Part shown: positions 1 to 8,350 of the stretch, in pieces
Layout of the letters: each line of letters starts with the position of its first letter
Position numbering within the stretch: position 1 is the first letter of the stretch
Assembly (NCBI GenBank): GCA_003551945.1
Contig: PUNZ01000189.1
Span: forward strand, 1 to 29,205
Direction: 5' to 3'
Length of the DNA stretch: 29,205 bases
Source: Halovenus sp.
GTDB taxonomy: Archaea > Halobacteriota > Halobacteria > Halobacteriales > Haloarculaceae
Translations under genes and position numbers: made by a program
The notes under the pieces: generated by a model
What the model was told of the DNA's origin: nothing
Databases searched by the model: none
The model's input: only the letters and a program-made list of their open reading frames with translations

Positions 1-431
1 ACTCGGTGCTTGCGGAGGTCGGGCAATTATATTACAGCGCAATGTTTGTCGAGATGCAACCAGGCATTGACCCAGAAGCTGTCCCCACAGTTGGTGGCGA
101 AGCGCTTCAGGGAAACGTTCTCCTCGCCGAGAACGCGGGGTCAGCTTTCACCCTCCCTACCGTTGTATATCATCTGATTCCAGTTATTCTGTTTATCTCT
201 GGCGGATTTATCGCTGCGAGGTGGGTTGAGGCAACGACTCTTTCAAAAGGTATCCTTACTGGGCTTTCGTTGCCTGTGGGGGCCCATCTTCCCGCTATCG
301 TTGGGACGTTAGTGTTTTCGACAGCCGCAGGTGGCCCTGAGTTCTGGCATACGCTGGGCTTGGCTGGTATTGCGTTTCCTGCGGTCTGTGGTATTGTCGG
401 TGGTATGCTTGCTGTCTTGTACACCCGATAG
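1..431 (+). CDS. C-terminal part of an unrecognised multi-pass membrane protein (5' end outside window)
   Basis: The frame is open to the left edge, so the gene probably starts upstream; the first possible start inside the window is a GTG at 6, giving 141 residues. An N-terminal stretch lacking obvious membrane segments (about residues 1-48) is followed by three hydrophobic segments (about 50-70, 78-105 and 112-139). The chain ends directly after the last segment, with a basic final residue. The glycine- and alanine-rich helices resemble small haloarchaeal transporter-like or integral membrane proteins, but I do not recognise the family and no substrate can be inferred. It converges on egsA across a 195-bp gap that contains structured repeats. 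Coding is convincing because of length, membrane character and lack of a better frame; function is unknown. Confidence 0.6.
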   Translation, partial: SVLAEVGQLYYSAMFVEMQPGIDPEAVPTVGGEALQGNVLLAENAGSAFTLPTVVYHLIPVILFISGGFIAARWVEATTLSKGILTGLSLPVGAHLPAIVGTLVFSTAAGGPEFWHTLGLAGIAFPAVCGIVGGMLAVLYTR

Positions 432-444
432 CACAGCCGCTGTG
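432..444. repeat. Short inverted repeat directly after the stop codon
   Basis: CACAGC (432-437) and GCTGTG (439-444) are perfect 6-bp arms around a single base, starting one base after the TAG stop of the upstream membrane-protein gene. No T-tract follows, so a terminator role is uncertain. Confidence 0.35.
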
Positions 445-465
445 AACTAAAAGCGGGGAGAAAAT

Positions 466-526
466 CCCTCATGCGCAGACCATGAGGGAGTGGGCTAACG
501 CAGCGGGCCGCGCGCAGACCGCGGCC
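466..526. other. Tandem hairpins with identical 7-nt loops; candidate structured RNA or protein-binding element
   Basis: Hairpin 1 has arms CCCTCATG (466-473) and CATGAGGG (481-488), eight perfect pairs, with loop CGCAGAC (474-480). Hairpin 2 has arms GGCCGCG (506-512) and CGCGGCC (520-526), seven perfect pairs, with the same loop CGCAGAC (513-519). The stems share no sequence, yet the loops are identical and repeat with a 39-bp period. This is the pattern expected when structure and loop sequence are both selected. The element sits between the 3' ends of two convergent genes, so it is not an obvious 5' leader on either strand. A weaker hairpin (CCAAT 551-555 / ATTGG 561-565) lies just beyond. 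I do not recognise it as a known RNA family. Confidence 0.6.
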
Positions 527-626
527 ATGTGGGTCGCTATGGAACGGAACCCAATTCTATATTGGAAAGTCTCCGTAATAATTACACCGGTCTCTCAACT
601 TTCATACACATCACCAGTCGATGAGG

Positions 627-1685
627 TTAGATGACGCCCGTTACGGTGGCAGCATCACGTGCTGCTCGCTCGCTAATTCCGTTGCCAAGAATCGTATACC
701 TATCTCGAATGGTGTGTGCTGTGGTGAGCGCTTCGATAATGGTCTCCTCATCGATGCCAAGTTCCTTCGCCGTTGTTGGCGCGCCGAGTCGCTTCAGTGC
801 CGCATGAATTGGTTGCCAGCCATCATCCTCACCCCGCTGGAGATAGGCCGTCAGTATCGAGCCAACGCCAACCTGGTGGCCATGCAGCGCTGCGCCGGGA
901 GCGAGTCGGTCAAGTTGGTGTGAAAAGAGATGTTCTGCCCCGCTCGCTGGCCGCGACGAATCCGCGATACTCATCGCAACACCGCTTGAGACGAGCGCTT
1001 TGACCACTACCCAGGCAGGTTCTTCTAACCCTGGCTTTATCGAATCTGCATTTGACACGAGCATCTCTGCCGTCATCTCGGAGAGCGCTCCTGCATATTC
1101 GGAGTACGGTACGTTTTGGAGTCGATGGGCGAGTTGCCAGTCCCGGACCGCGGTATAGTTCGAAATAATATCTGCACAACCCGCAGTAGTCAGTCGCCAC
1201 GGTGCGTTTGCAATTACTTCCGTATCTGCGATGACTGCGACAGGTGGGGCTGCAGCAACACTATGTCTGGTATCACCATCCGGTACGGACCCACGCCCCG
1301 AAACGATTCCATCGTGACTCGCTGCCGTCGGCACGGATATGAATCCGAGCCCCTGGTCAGCAGCGGCCATCTTTGCGATGTCAATGGCCTTCCCGCCTCC
1401 AACCCCAACCAGATAGCCCGCGTCAATCTCCGTTGCGAGCGAGATAACTTCCTCTACCGCAGCGAAGCTTGCATTTTCGACGATGACAGACTCTGGTTCC
1501 GGGCCAATGGCCTCCAACTGCTTGAGCACGTGCTCACCTGCGACTTCAAGCGGCGTTGGGCTTGTCACGACAAGTGGTTGTCCCGATAGGTGGACCTCCT
1601 CGACTGCGTCACCAGTCTCTGCGAGCGCCCCATGTCCCACGACCACATTCCGTGGCAACCGAATCCACGTCGACTTCTCGAACAT
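627..1685 (-). CDS. egsA: sn-glycerol-1-phosphate dehydrogenase [NAD(P)+]
   Basis: EgsA reduces dihydroxyacetone phosphate to sn-glycerol-1-phosphate in the cytoplasm, setting the stereochemistry of archaeal lipid backbones. The 352-residue protein opens with the MFEK...WIRLPRN...GHG pattern I associate with haloarchaeal EgsA, so the ATG at 1685 is preferred over a longer reading from 1766. The nucleotide-binding GVGGGKAIDIAK lies at 94-105 and SVPTAASHDG at 117-126. Candidate zinc ligands in the iron-dependent alcohol dehydrogenase superfamily pattern are D172, H252 or H256, and H268 or H270. Length fits the family. It follows adenine deaminase by 61 bp on the same strand and may be co-transcribed, although the two functions are not obviously linked. 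In this lipid pathway the product is the substrate of GGGP synthase, and a homologue of that enzyme lies at 19679-20953. Confidence 0.95.
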   Translation of the reverse strand: MFEKSTWIRLPRNVVVGHGALAETGDAVEEVHLSGQPLVVTSPTPLEVAGEHVLKQLEAIGPEPESVIVENASFAAVEEVISLATEIDAGYLVGVGGGKAIDIAKMAAADQGLGFISVPTAASHDGIVSGRGSVPDGDTRHSVAAAPPVAVIADTEVIANAPWRLTTAGCADIISNYTAVRDWQLAHRLQNVPYSEYAGALSEMTAEMLVSNADSIKPGLEEPAWVVVKALVSSGVAMSIADSSRPASGAEHLFSHQLDRLAPGAALHGHQVGVGSILTAYLQRGEDDGWQPIHAALKRLGAPTTAKELGIDEETIIEALTTAHTIRDRYTILGNGISERAARDAATVTGVI

Positions 1686-1746
1686 ACTGAACAATGGTTG
1701 CGTGCGGGTGATAAAGACTCCGTGCCCTGTCCGTCGAGCCGTCGAG

Positions 1747-3588
1747 TTACCGTATTGGCTCAACAAAATCGAAATTCACTGTATCGACAAGGCCACGGTT
1801 TGTCAGCCGAAGCTCCGGAATTACCGCCAGCGGAAGCAACGACATGGTCATAAATGGTGACTCGATAGTACAGCCAAGCGTTTCAAACGCTTTTTCGAGT
1901 TCTTTCACCTGCGCACTCACTTCATCGATTGGTTGGTCACTCATTAACCCGGCAACCGGTAACGGAACTTCCGCGAGAACCTTGCCGTCATCATCGACAG
2001 CAACCCAGCCTCCGTCGATATCTACCAATCGCTGTGCTGCGGTTGCCATGGCCTCGTCCGAGTTGCCGACAACCAACAGGTTGTGACTGTCATGAGCGAC
2101 CGTCGAGGCTACTGCACCTGCCTCAAACCCGAATCCCGTTACGAATCCGAGACCGACCGATTCATCACCGCCATGGCGCTCAAACACTGCCATCTTTGAG
2201 ACGCCCTCAGTCAGTTCGACAAGCCCGTCGTTCACTGGGAGCGTCACCTCCTCGCGAGTTGTTCCAACCTGATTCTCGATGATTCCCATCGCGGTCGCGG
2301 TAACTGTGTCACGGTCTTGGTCAGTAGTAACTTCGAATGCTGCGGGCTCAGGAGGCTGCAGATGAACCGTGTTCATCATCTCATCTGGATACTGAGACTG
2401 CACAGATTTGGTGTGTTCTTCTTCTTGAGGGAGTCCAACATCAACTGATTCTATCCACTCGCCGTCTGCTGCAACAAGGGTACCGTTGACCATGACTCGG
2501 TCGACTGAAACGGTTGCAAGGTCATCTAAAAAGACAATGTCGGCAATTTTCCCTGGTGAAAGCGCGCCAAGGTCACCGTCCACGTTATAATACTCCGCAG
2601 CATTGAGCGTGACTGCCTGAATAGCCGTAATCGGGTCGAGACCGTTGGCAATGGCAACTCTCAGCACCCGGTCGAGATGCCCCTTTTCGGTGATGGTGTC
2701 TGGATGGGTGTCATCAGTCACCAACAAGAGGTGTCGGGTATCCACGCTGGTTTCGGTAATTGCCTTGATGGTCTCGGGGATATCTTTCCACGCGGAGCCT
2801 TGACGCAATTGCGTCCAAACACCGCGGCGCAGTTTCGCAAGCACTTCCTCCCGGCGCACCGATTCGTGGCAGGCGGTAATTCCCGAAGCCACGAATGCAT
2901 CAAGTGGCGCACCACGGTCACGACTCGCGTAATGTCCGGTTGCTGGCACGCCTGCGCGATACGTCGCCGCAAGTTTGTCATGCACCGCGTCGTCTCCGGA
3001 AATCACGCCGGGATAATTCATCATCTCCCCGAGGGCGACGACGTCGTCCCACTCAAGCGCCTGTTCGATATCTTCCGCATCAATCTCTGCACCAGCGTCC
3101 TCAAACCCAGGTGCTGCTGGAACACATGACGGAATTGTACAGAACGTTTTGAGCGGTAAATCCGCTGCTTCGTCGAGCATCGCACGAATCCCCGCAAGTC
3201 CGAGTACATTGCCAATCTCGTGTGGGTCCATAAACGCTGCCGTTGTCCCGGTTGGAACAACCCCACGGCAAAATCCAGTCGCCGTAACCATGCTGGATTC
3301 GTAATGAACGTGGGTATCGATGAATCCCGGTGCAAGATATTGCCCATCCGCGTCGATTCGCTCTGTCCCGTCTGGAATATCGATTGATTCCGTCGAGGGG
3401 ACGACACGAGCAATCCGGCCCGCAGTGAGGTAAACGGTCACATCTTCCTGTAATTCCGCGGTGTGAACGTTTACCAGCGTTCCATTCTCGATGACGGTGT
3501 CCGGCGCTTTGTCACCGCGCGCCACGGCTGCAAGTTGTTGTGATGATTCGGCGATGGTTCCGTTCTCGCCAGCCTCGACATACTGCAT
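1747..3588 (-). CDS. ade: Adenine deaminase
   Basis: Amidohydrolase-superfamily enzyme that converts adenine to hypoxanthine plus ammonia in purine salvage. The 613 residues are near the usual family length of about 550-600, with an N-terminal lead of some 25 residues. Metal-binding and catalytic signatures are visible in order: the HVH motif at 93-95 followed by YESSM, FMDPHE at 119-124, E188, GHYASRDRG around 218-226, CHES around 240-243, and the late LVTDDTHPD at 289-297. The HDSHNLLVVG segment in the C-terminal third is characteristic of adenine deaminases rather than generic dihydroorotase-like enzymes. The start is the ATG at 3588. It lies 86 bp downstream of a same-strand purine permease and 61 bp upstream of egsA. 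The permease plus deaminase pairing supports adenine as substrate. Confidence 0.94.
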   Translation of the reverse strand: MQYVEAGENGTIAESSQQLAAVARGDKAPDTVIENGTLVNVHTAELQEDVTVYLTAGRIARVVPSTESIDIPDGTERIDADGQYLAPGFIDTHVHYESSMVTATGFCRGVVPTGTTAAFMDPHEIGNVLGLAGIRAMLDEAADLPLKTFCTIPSCVPAAPGFEDAGAEIDAEDIEQALEWDDVVALGEMMNYPGVISGDDAVHDKLAATYRAGVPATGHYASRDRGAPLDAFVASGITACHESVRREEVLAKLRRGVWTQLRQGSAWKDIPETIKAITETSVDTRHLLLVTDDTHPDTITEKGHLDRVLRVAIANGLDPITAIQAVTLNAAEYYNVDGDLGALSPGKIADIVFLDDLATVSVDRVMVNGTLVAADGEWIESVDVGLPQEEEHTKSVQSQYPDEMMNTVHLQPPEPAAFEVTTDQDRDTVTATAMGIIENQVGTTREEVTLPVNDGLVELTEGVSKMAVFERHGGDESVGLGFVTGFGFEAGAVASTVAHDSHNLLVVGNSDEAMATAAQRLVDIDGGWVAVDDDGKVLAEVPLPVAGLMSDQPIDEVSAQVKELEKAFETLGCTIESPFMTMSLLPLAVIPELRLTNRGLVDTVNFDFVEPIR

Positions 3589-3674
3589 ACGATAGCTTAC
3601 ACAGACGGGGGCAAAGTCATTCGGATACTGTCCGCTTTATGCCATCAACAAATGAGAGTCAAAGAGCTCCCGAC

Positions 3675-5213
3675 TTAGAAAAAGCCCGGCATGAGCATGC
3701 TGTTTTCAGCAACTGCTTCGAGAAGGCCGCTTGTCGTCACATAGTAGTACAGTACGAACAGCCCAGCGAGCAGCCACTGAATTGGGTTCACGTCGCTGAA
3801 CTCACCGATTGCGGTTTTGATGATTGGATAGGAGATGATACCGGCGGCGATACCGTCGGCAATCGATGCGGTGAGTGGCATCACGAGGATGGTCAGTCCA
3901 CCCGAGATGAGCCAAACTTTATCATCCCAGTGAATGTCTGCAACTCCTTGCAGCATGATGACACCCACGATGACGAGCGCAATGTAGGAAGCCCACTGTG
4001 GGATTGCGGCCATCAATGGGACGAATAGCAGTGAGATAGCGAACAATCCAGCAACGACGAGCGTCGTAAAGCCGGTTCGACCGCCCTCTTCGAGACCAGC
4101 AGATGACTCAATGAAGGTTGTGACCGTTGAAGTACCCAACATTGACCCTGCAGTGGTTCCGACTGCGTCTGCCATCAGCGGCTTTTCCATCTCGGGGAGG
4201 TCCCCGTCTTTGTTCAGGAAGCCACCAATTTGTGAGACACCGATGAGTGTTCCGGCGGTGTCGAAGAAGTCGACGAAAAAGAAGGCGAACACGACGAACG
4301 CGAAGACAACTGGATCCGTATCTTGCAGCCCTTCGATGAAGGCACCGGCAAGTGGTGTAATATCCCACTGAACGCCGACAATCATATCCCAGATACCGCC
4401 GAGACCATCTTGTTGCACTGTCGCTGCAATGTTGCCGTCAACAAGTGTTCCGCCTGAGTACCCCTCTCTGCCCCCAGGGAGCCAATTGCTTGGCCAGAGC
4501 GTTGCGGCCCATGCAGTAATTGTCGTCAGCAAGATACCAATCACAATCGAACCACGGATTCCTCGTGCATAGAGGATAAACGTGAGGAACGTGCCAGCAA
4601 GTGCGAGTATTGTCACGGGATTCGAGGCGAGGTCCCCAAGTTGGACCAACGTTGGGTCATACGCAACAACAATCTCCATTTCCTGCAGTCCTAAAAAGAG
4701 CAAGAATGCACCGATACCCGCGCCGACGGCCCGTTTAACCGGTTCCGGGAACATCTCGATGAGATAGCGTCTGGCACCTACTGCGGTTAGTAGGATGAAA
4801 ATAATCCCTTCAACGAAGACTGCAGCGAGAGCAGTCTGCCATGGAATCCCGAGCGCAACGACGACCGTGAAGGTGAAAAACGCGTTCAGCCCCATCCCGG
4901 GCGCAAGTCCGAACGGCCGTTTGGCGTAAAACGCCATCACCAACATGGCGACTATCGACGCCAGAATCGTCGCAATAGCAAGCATCTCAAAGACCTGCTG
5001 TTGTGTGTATATCTCGCCATTAATCGTCGTTTCGGATGCGAACTCACCGGTTGACTGGTCGTACAAGAGCGCATCCTGAAGAATTGCCGGATTAACGACG
5101 ATGATGTACGCCATTGCCAGAAACGTCGTCACGCCAGCGATGATTTCCGTGCGGTACGTGGTTCCATGTTCTTCGAAGTCGAAGAACTCGCGTATACCAT
5201 CCTGTGCTGCCAT
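3675..5213 (-). CDS. NCS2-family (AzgA-like) purine permease
   Basis: Integral membrane nucleobase transporter, 512 residues with roughly 12-14 hydrophobic segments. The N-terminus has the AzgA/COG2252-type signature: FF-F-EHGTTYRTE, then GVTTFLAMAYIIVVNPAIL at about 27-45. A later TTFIESSAG motif, in the region that carries substrate-binding residues in NCS2 proteins, is also present. I chose the ATG at 5213 because it gives the conventional MAAQDGIREFF start; the upstream reading to 5234 adds seven unusual residues. The neighbouring downstream gene is adenine deaminase, so adenine (or adenine, guanine and hypoxanthine) is the likely cargo. A TTAAG-like box about 32 bp upstream of the start could serve as promoter. 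Confidence 0.9.
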   Translation of the reverse strand: MAAQDGIREFFDFEEHGTTYRTEIIAGVTTFLAMAYIIVVNPAILQDALLYDQSTGEFASETTINGEIYTQQQVFEMLAIATILASIVAMLVMAFYAKRPFGLAPGMGLNAFFTFTVVVALGIPWQTALAAVFVEGIIFILLTAVGARRYLIEMFPEPVKRAVGAGIGAFLLFLGLQEMEIVVAYDPTLVQLGDLASNPVTILALAGTFLTFILYARGIRGSIVIGILLTTITAWAATLWPSNWLPGGREGYSGGTLVDGNIAATVQQDGLGGIWDMIVGVQWDITPLAGAFIEGLQDTDPVVFAFVVFAFFFVDFFDTAGTLIGVSQIGGFLNKDGDLPEMEKPLMADAVGTTAGSMLGTSTVTTFIESSAGLEEGGRTGFTTLVVAGLFAISLLFVPLMAAIPQWASYIALVIVGVIMLQGVADIHWDDKVWLISGGLTILVMPLTASIADGIAAGIISYPIIKTAIGEFSDVNPIQWLLAGLFVLYYYVTTSGLLEAVAENSMLMPGFF

Positions 5214-5321
5214 CAGTTGTCTTCGGAAGCGCACCTAGTGAACTTAACAGTTTACATTCGTGTCAAAAGTACCGTCAGAGAGGTAACAACTTATTCCGAA
5301 ACCGGCGGTCAGCTGTACAGT

Positions 5322-7016
5322 TCAAAAGAGGACCGTTCCATGATATCTGTCTCGTTCCGTCCGGCGCTTGTCTTTGAGTGTCTTTAACCGAACCGCTAGT
5401 TGTCGTCGGAGGTCGCCCGCCGGGAGCAACTCATCAATTTGCATCTTTGCCGCTTGTGCCCGAATATCGATATGCTTCTCGTACTCTTCGAGCATCATTT
5501 CGGTAAACTGCTCACGTGACTCTTCGTCCATGTCGGCGAGTTGTTCAGCAAAGAGCGCGTTGACGGCGGCATCTGGGCCCATAACTGCAATCTCGGCACT
5601 TGGGAGGGCAAGCGTCGCGTCAGGCGCAAACGACGGACCTGCCATCGCGTAGATTCCTGCCCCGTAGGCTTTCCGCGTTATGACACAGAATTTCGGCACC
5701 TGTGCGTTTGAGGTCGCATAAATAAATTTACGACCCTTTTGTAACACGCCTTGCTTCTCGACTGCACTACCTACCATGAATCCGGGCGTATCACAGAGAT
5801 AGACCAATGGAATCCCAAATGCATCACACGTCCAGACGAACCCCGCGCCTTTCTCCGCTGAATCCGGAAAAATCGCCCCACTTTTTTGCGCTGGTTGATT
5901 CGCGACGAAGCCCACAGGCCGACCATCAATTCTCCCAAACCCAGTCACTAGCTCCGGTGCGAAATCCGGTTTAAGCTCAAACCAACTTCCTTCATCAACC
6001 AGATGTGCAATGACATCATGCACATCATAGGCCTTGTCTGGGTTCTCTGGAATTACGTGGTCAAGCTCTCGTGGATTGCGTGCAGGCTGTTTGGGCTCCT
6101 GTGTCGGGAGGGCGGCGTTATGACGTTGCGGGAGATAGGTGAGTAAATCACGCACGGCCTGGGCTGCTTCGGCCTCATCAGCCACAACCCGGTCCGTGCT
6201 TCCCGATTGCGTCGCGTGGACGGACGGCCCGCCTAGCTCTTGCATCGTCGTCTCCTCGCCGGTGACAGCTTCGACCACCCTCGGGCTTGCAATCGCCATC
6301 CCGCTAATCTCCTCGACCATGATGAGATAATCACAGAAGACCGGAATATACGCCGAGCCGGCGATATCGGGCCCATACAGGACGCCAATCTGTGGGACCT
6401 GTCCGGAGTGGATACACTGATTATAAAACATTTTCCCCCCACGATAGCGGTCCATGTGGGTATCGCCTGGCTCGCGTTCATCTAAATTAAGCCGCGCACC
6501 GGTTGAATCGATAAGTCGTAATATCGGGGCACCCGCCTCAACCGCGCGCTCAGCCATCCGAATCTCTTTTTCGACACCCATAATCCCGAGCGAACCTGCC
6601 TTCACGGTATAATCGTTTGCAGAGAAAAAGACGGTCCGACCATGGATTGTTCCGACGCCTGTAATCATCCCGTCCGCAGCGAGTTCCCCATCATTGTCGT
6701 GTCTGGCAAAGGTCCCATCCTCATACTGAATCTCATCAAAAATCCGCTCAAGCCGGTCACGAACGAACAGTTTTCCTAATGCCGCTATCTTTTCGTGGCC
6801 ACGTTCTGGGCCCCCTGAAAGAATATCGGTAATATCGTCCCGCAGGGTCTGTTCGCGTTCGGTCAGCACTGCATCGGCATACCCGTCGGTCTGTGCGGTA
6901 GCAACTGCTTTCCCATCTGCAACTAACTCTACGTCCTCGCCAAGATGGGTAGCCAGTGCGGTTGTTATTGCTCGTGCACTCTCCTCGTCGGGTATTTCGT
7001 CGATAGTTATCTTCAT
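5322..7016 (-). CDS. Biotin-dependent acyl-CoA carboxyltransferase (beta) subunit with N-terminal extension
   Basis: Transfers carboxyl from biotin to an acyl-CoA (acetyl-, propionyl- or a branched/unsaturated acyl-CoA). The 564 residues contain the two crotonase-fold halves: FVRDRLERIFD at 84-94 and SANDYTVKAGSLGIMGVEK at 132-150 in the first, and VANQPAQKSGAI (371-382), DTPGFMVG (409-416) and YGAGIYAMAG (451-460) in the second. About 55 N-terminal residues precede the standard carboxyltransferase start. The GFMVG...E..G...G.K and YGAG.YAM.G pattern is closer to methylcrotonyl-CoA-carboxylase-like beta subunits than to classical PccB; this is a judgement from motifs. The ATG at 7016 is preferred over a GTG at 7025, with GGGAG three bases upstream. 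No biotin carboxylase or biotin carrier is encoded in the window, so its partner must be elsewhere. Confidence 0.88.
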   Translation of the reverse strand: MKITIDEIPDEESARAITTALATHLGEDVELVADGKAVATAQTDGYADAVLTEREQTLRDDITDILSGGPERGHEKIAALGKLFVRDRLERIFDEIQYEDGTFARHDNDGELAADGMITGVGTIHGRTVFFSANDYTVKAGSLGIMGVEKEIRMAERAVEAGAPILRLIDSTGARLNLDEREPGDTHMDRYRGGKMFYNQCIHSGQVPQIGVLYGPDIAGSAYIPVFCDYLIMVEEISGMAIASPRVVEAVTGEETTMQELGGPSVHATQSGSTDRVVADEAEAAQAVRDLLTYLPQRHNAALPTQEPKQPARNPRELDHVIPENPDKAYDVHDVIAHLVDEGSWFELKPDFAPELVTGFGRIDGRPVGFVANQPAQKSGAIFPDSAEKGAGFVWTCDAFGIPLVYLCDTPGFMVGSAVEKQGVLQKGRKFIYATSNAQVPKFCVITRKAYGAGIYAMAGPSFAPDATLALPSAEIAVMGPDAAVNALFAEQLADMDEESREQFTEMMLEEYEKHIDIRAQAAKMQIDELLPAGDLRRQLAVRLKTLKDKRRTERDRYHGTVLF

Positions 7017-7165
7017 CGCTCCCACCGGAACAGCTGTTCAACCCCTTTCATAATCCAGAATTACACCCGATTGGTCAAAGTATTATCCCCAAATCCGACA
7101 ACTCGTCCAGAGTTGAAAATTGTTGAAATCGCAACGCTGTTGATGGTTACTGCTAACATGAGTAT

Positions 7166-8332
7166 ATGGAGTACGGAGAAACACAGGAACACCGAATGAT
7201 TCGAGATACGGTTCGCGCGATTGCAGATGACTACGACTGGGAGTATTGGCGTGAGTGTATCCGACAAAAGGAGTTCCCGGAGGAATACTGGCAAGACCTT
7301 GCCGATGATGGCTGGCTTGGGGTCACCATTCCCGAAGAGTACGGTGGTGTTGGGATGGGAATGTTGGAGATGACGATGGTCATTGAGGAGTTGAGTCGGG
7401 GCGGCGGACAAGGTGGAATAATTTTTGTCCTGACGCCTGTGTTTGGGGGAATTACGATTGAGCGACACGGTAGCCCAGAACAAAAAGAGCAGTTCCTGCC
7501 GAAAATAGCGAGCGGAGATATGCGGTTTTCGATGGGGTTGACCGAAGCAGGGGCAGGAACCAATACACTCAATATCGATACGATGGCGGAGCGAGACGGT
7601 GATGAGTTCGTCATCAACGGCCAGAAGATGTGGATTAGCGGGGTCGAAAACTCCGATTACATGCTCCTCATCAGCCGGAGTTCCCCGTTTGACCCGGAGA
7701 ACCCAACGCATGGTGTCACGCTCTTTCTGGTCGAGGACCCAGCGAACCGAGACGGTATCGACCTGACGCCGCTCGATGTCGAAGTTCCGTGGTTTGAGAC
7801 ACAGTATCAGGTCGACATTTCGGGATTGCGTGTCCACGAGGACGACATCCTCGGCGCGGAAGACGGTGGCCTGTATCTGCTTTGGGATACACTCAACACG
7901 GAGCGGATAGCTGGTGCTGCAAGCGCAATTGGTGGCGGACTCCGTGCGGTCGACCTCGCTGTCGACTACGCCAATGAACGCTCGGTGTTCGGCAGCCCCA
8001 TCGGTTCCCATCAGGCGATTCAACACCCAATCGCACAGAGCTACGCCGAACTGCTTGCCGCTCGGGAAATCACGTATAAAGCCTGTTGGAAATGGGATAA
8101 CGGTGAGGATGCCGGACTCGAATCGAACGTTGCAAACTTACTCTCCAGTCAAGCGGCAACGAAAGCCGCCGACCGGGCAATTCAGACTCACGGTGGGAAC
8201 GGCTTTACCGGCGATTACGAGGTCTACGATATCTGGCAAACCTCCAGACTGCTCCAGACGGTGCCCGTAACGAACGAGATGGTGAAAAATTACATCGGCG
8301 AACACGAACTCGGAATGCCGCGCTCGTACTAA
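7166..8332 (+). CDS. Acyl-CoA dehydrogenase
   Basis: FAD-dependent alpha,beta-dehydrogenation of an acyl-CoA thioester, the first oxidation in fatty-acid or branched-chain acyl-CoA degradation. It has 388 residues, the normal length, with the helical N-terminal domain (1-120), the beta-barrel FAD signature LTEAGAGTN (125-133) and WISG (156-159), and the C-terminal helical domain with HGGNGF (342-347). The usual YEGT-type catalytic glutamate near the C-terminus is replaced by VPVT (366-369), while E246 in NTERI occupies the position used by isovaleryl-CoA and long-chain dehydrogenases. It is divergently oriented to the carboxyltransferase (150 bp between starts) and converges tightly with an acyl-CoA synthetase. 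Together these suggest activation, oxidation and carboxylation of acyl-CoAs. The substrate is unknown. Confidence 0.92.
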   Translation: MEYGETQEHRMIRDTVRAIADDYDWEYWRECIRQKEFPEEYWQDLADDGWLGVTIPEEYGGVGMGMLEMTMVIEELSRGGGQGGIIFVLTPVFGGITIERHGSPEQKEQFLPKIASGDMRFSMGLTEAGAGTNTLNIDTMAERDGDEFVINGQKMWISGVENSDYMLLISRSSPFDPENPTHGVTLFLVEDPANRDGIDLTPLDVEVPWFETQYQVDISGLRVHEDDILGAEDGGLYLLWDTLNTERIAGAASAIGGGLRAVDLAVDYANERSVFGSPIGSHQAIQHPIAQSYAELLAAREITYKACWKWDNGEDAGLESNVANLLSSQAATKAADRAIQTHGGNGFTGDYEVYDIWQTSRLLQTVPVTNEMVKNYIGEHELGMPRSY

Positions 8333-8350
8333 AAACGAGTTCGTTTTTAG
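8329..8350. terminator. Shared bidirectional palindrome containing both convergent stop codons
   Basis: CTAAAAACGA (8329-8338) and TCGTTTTTAG (8341-8350) are perfect 10-bp inverted arms separated by two bases. The arms contain the TAA stops of the acyl-CoA dehydrogenase (8330-8332) and of the acyl-CoA synthetase (complement of 8347-8349). Each strand reads through a run of five T at the end of the hairpin, as expected of a bidirectional terminator. Confidence 0.7.

Noticed and set aside
466..526. Interpretation of the tandem hairpins as a tRNA, RNase P RNA or H/ACA guide RNA
   Set aside because: No T-loop GGTTC-type motif, no acceptor-stem pairing, no K-turn or terminal ACA at the right distance, and the size is too small for RNase P or SRP RNA.
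7061..8026. Long 321-codon open frame on the minus strand opposite the acyl-CoA dehydrogenase
   Set aside because: Its translation is Cys/His/Arg-rich without haloarchaeal acidity, and it runs antisense to a strongly supported gene with family motifs.
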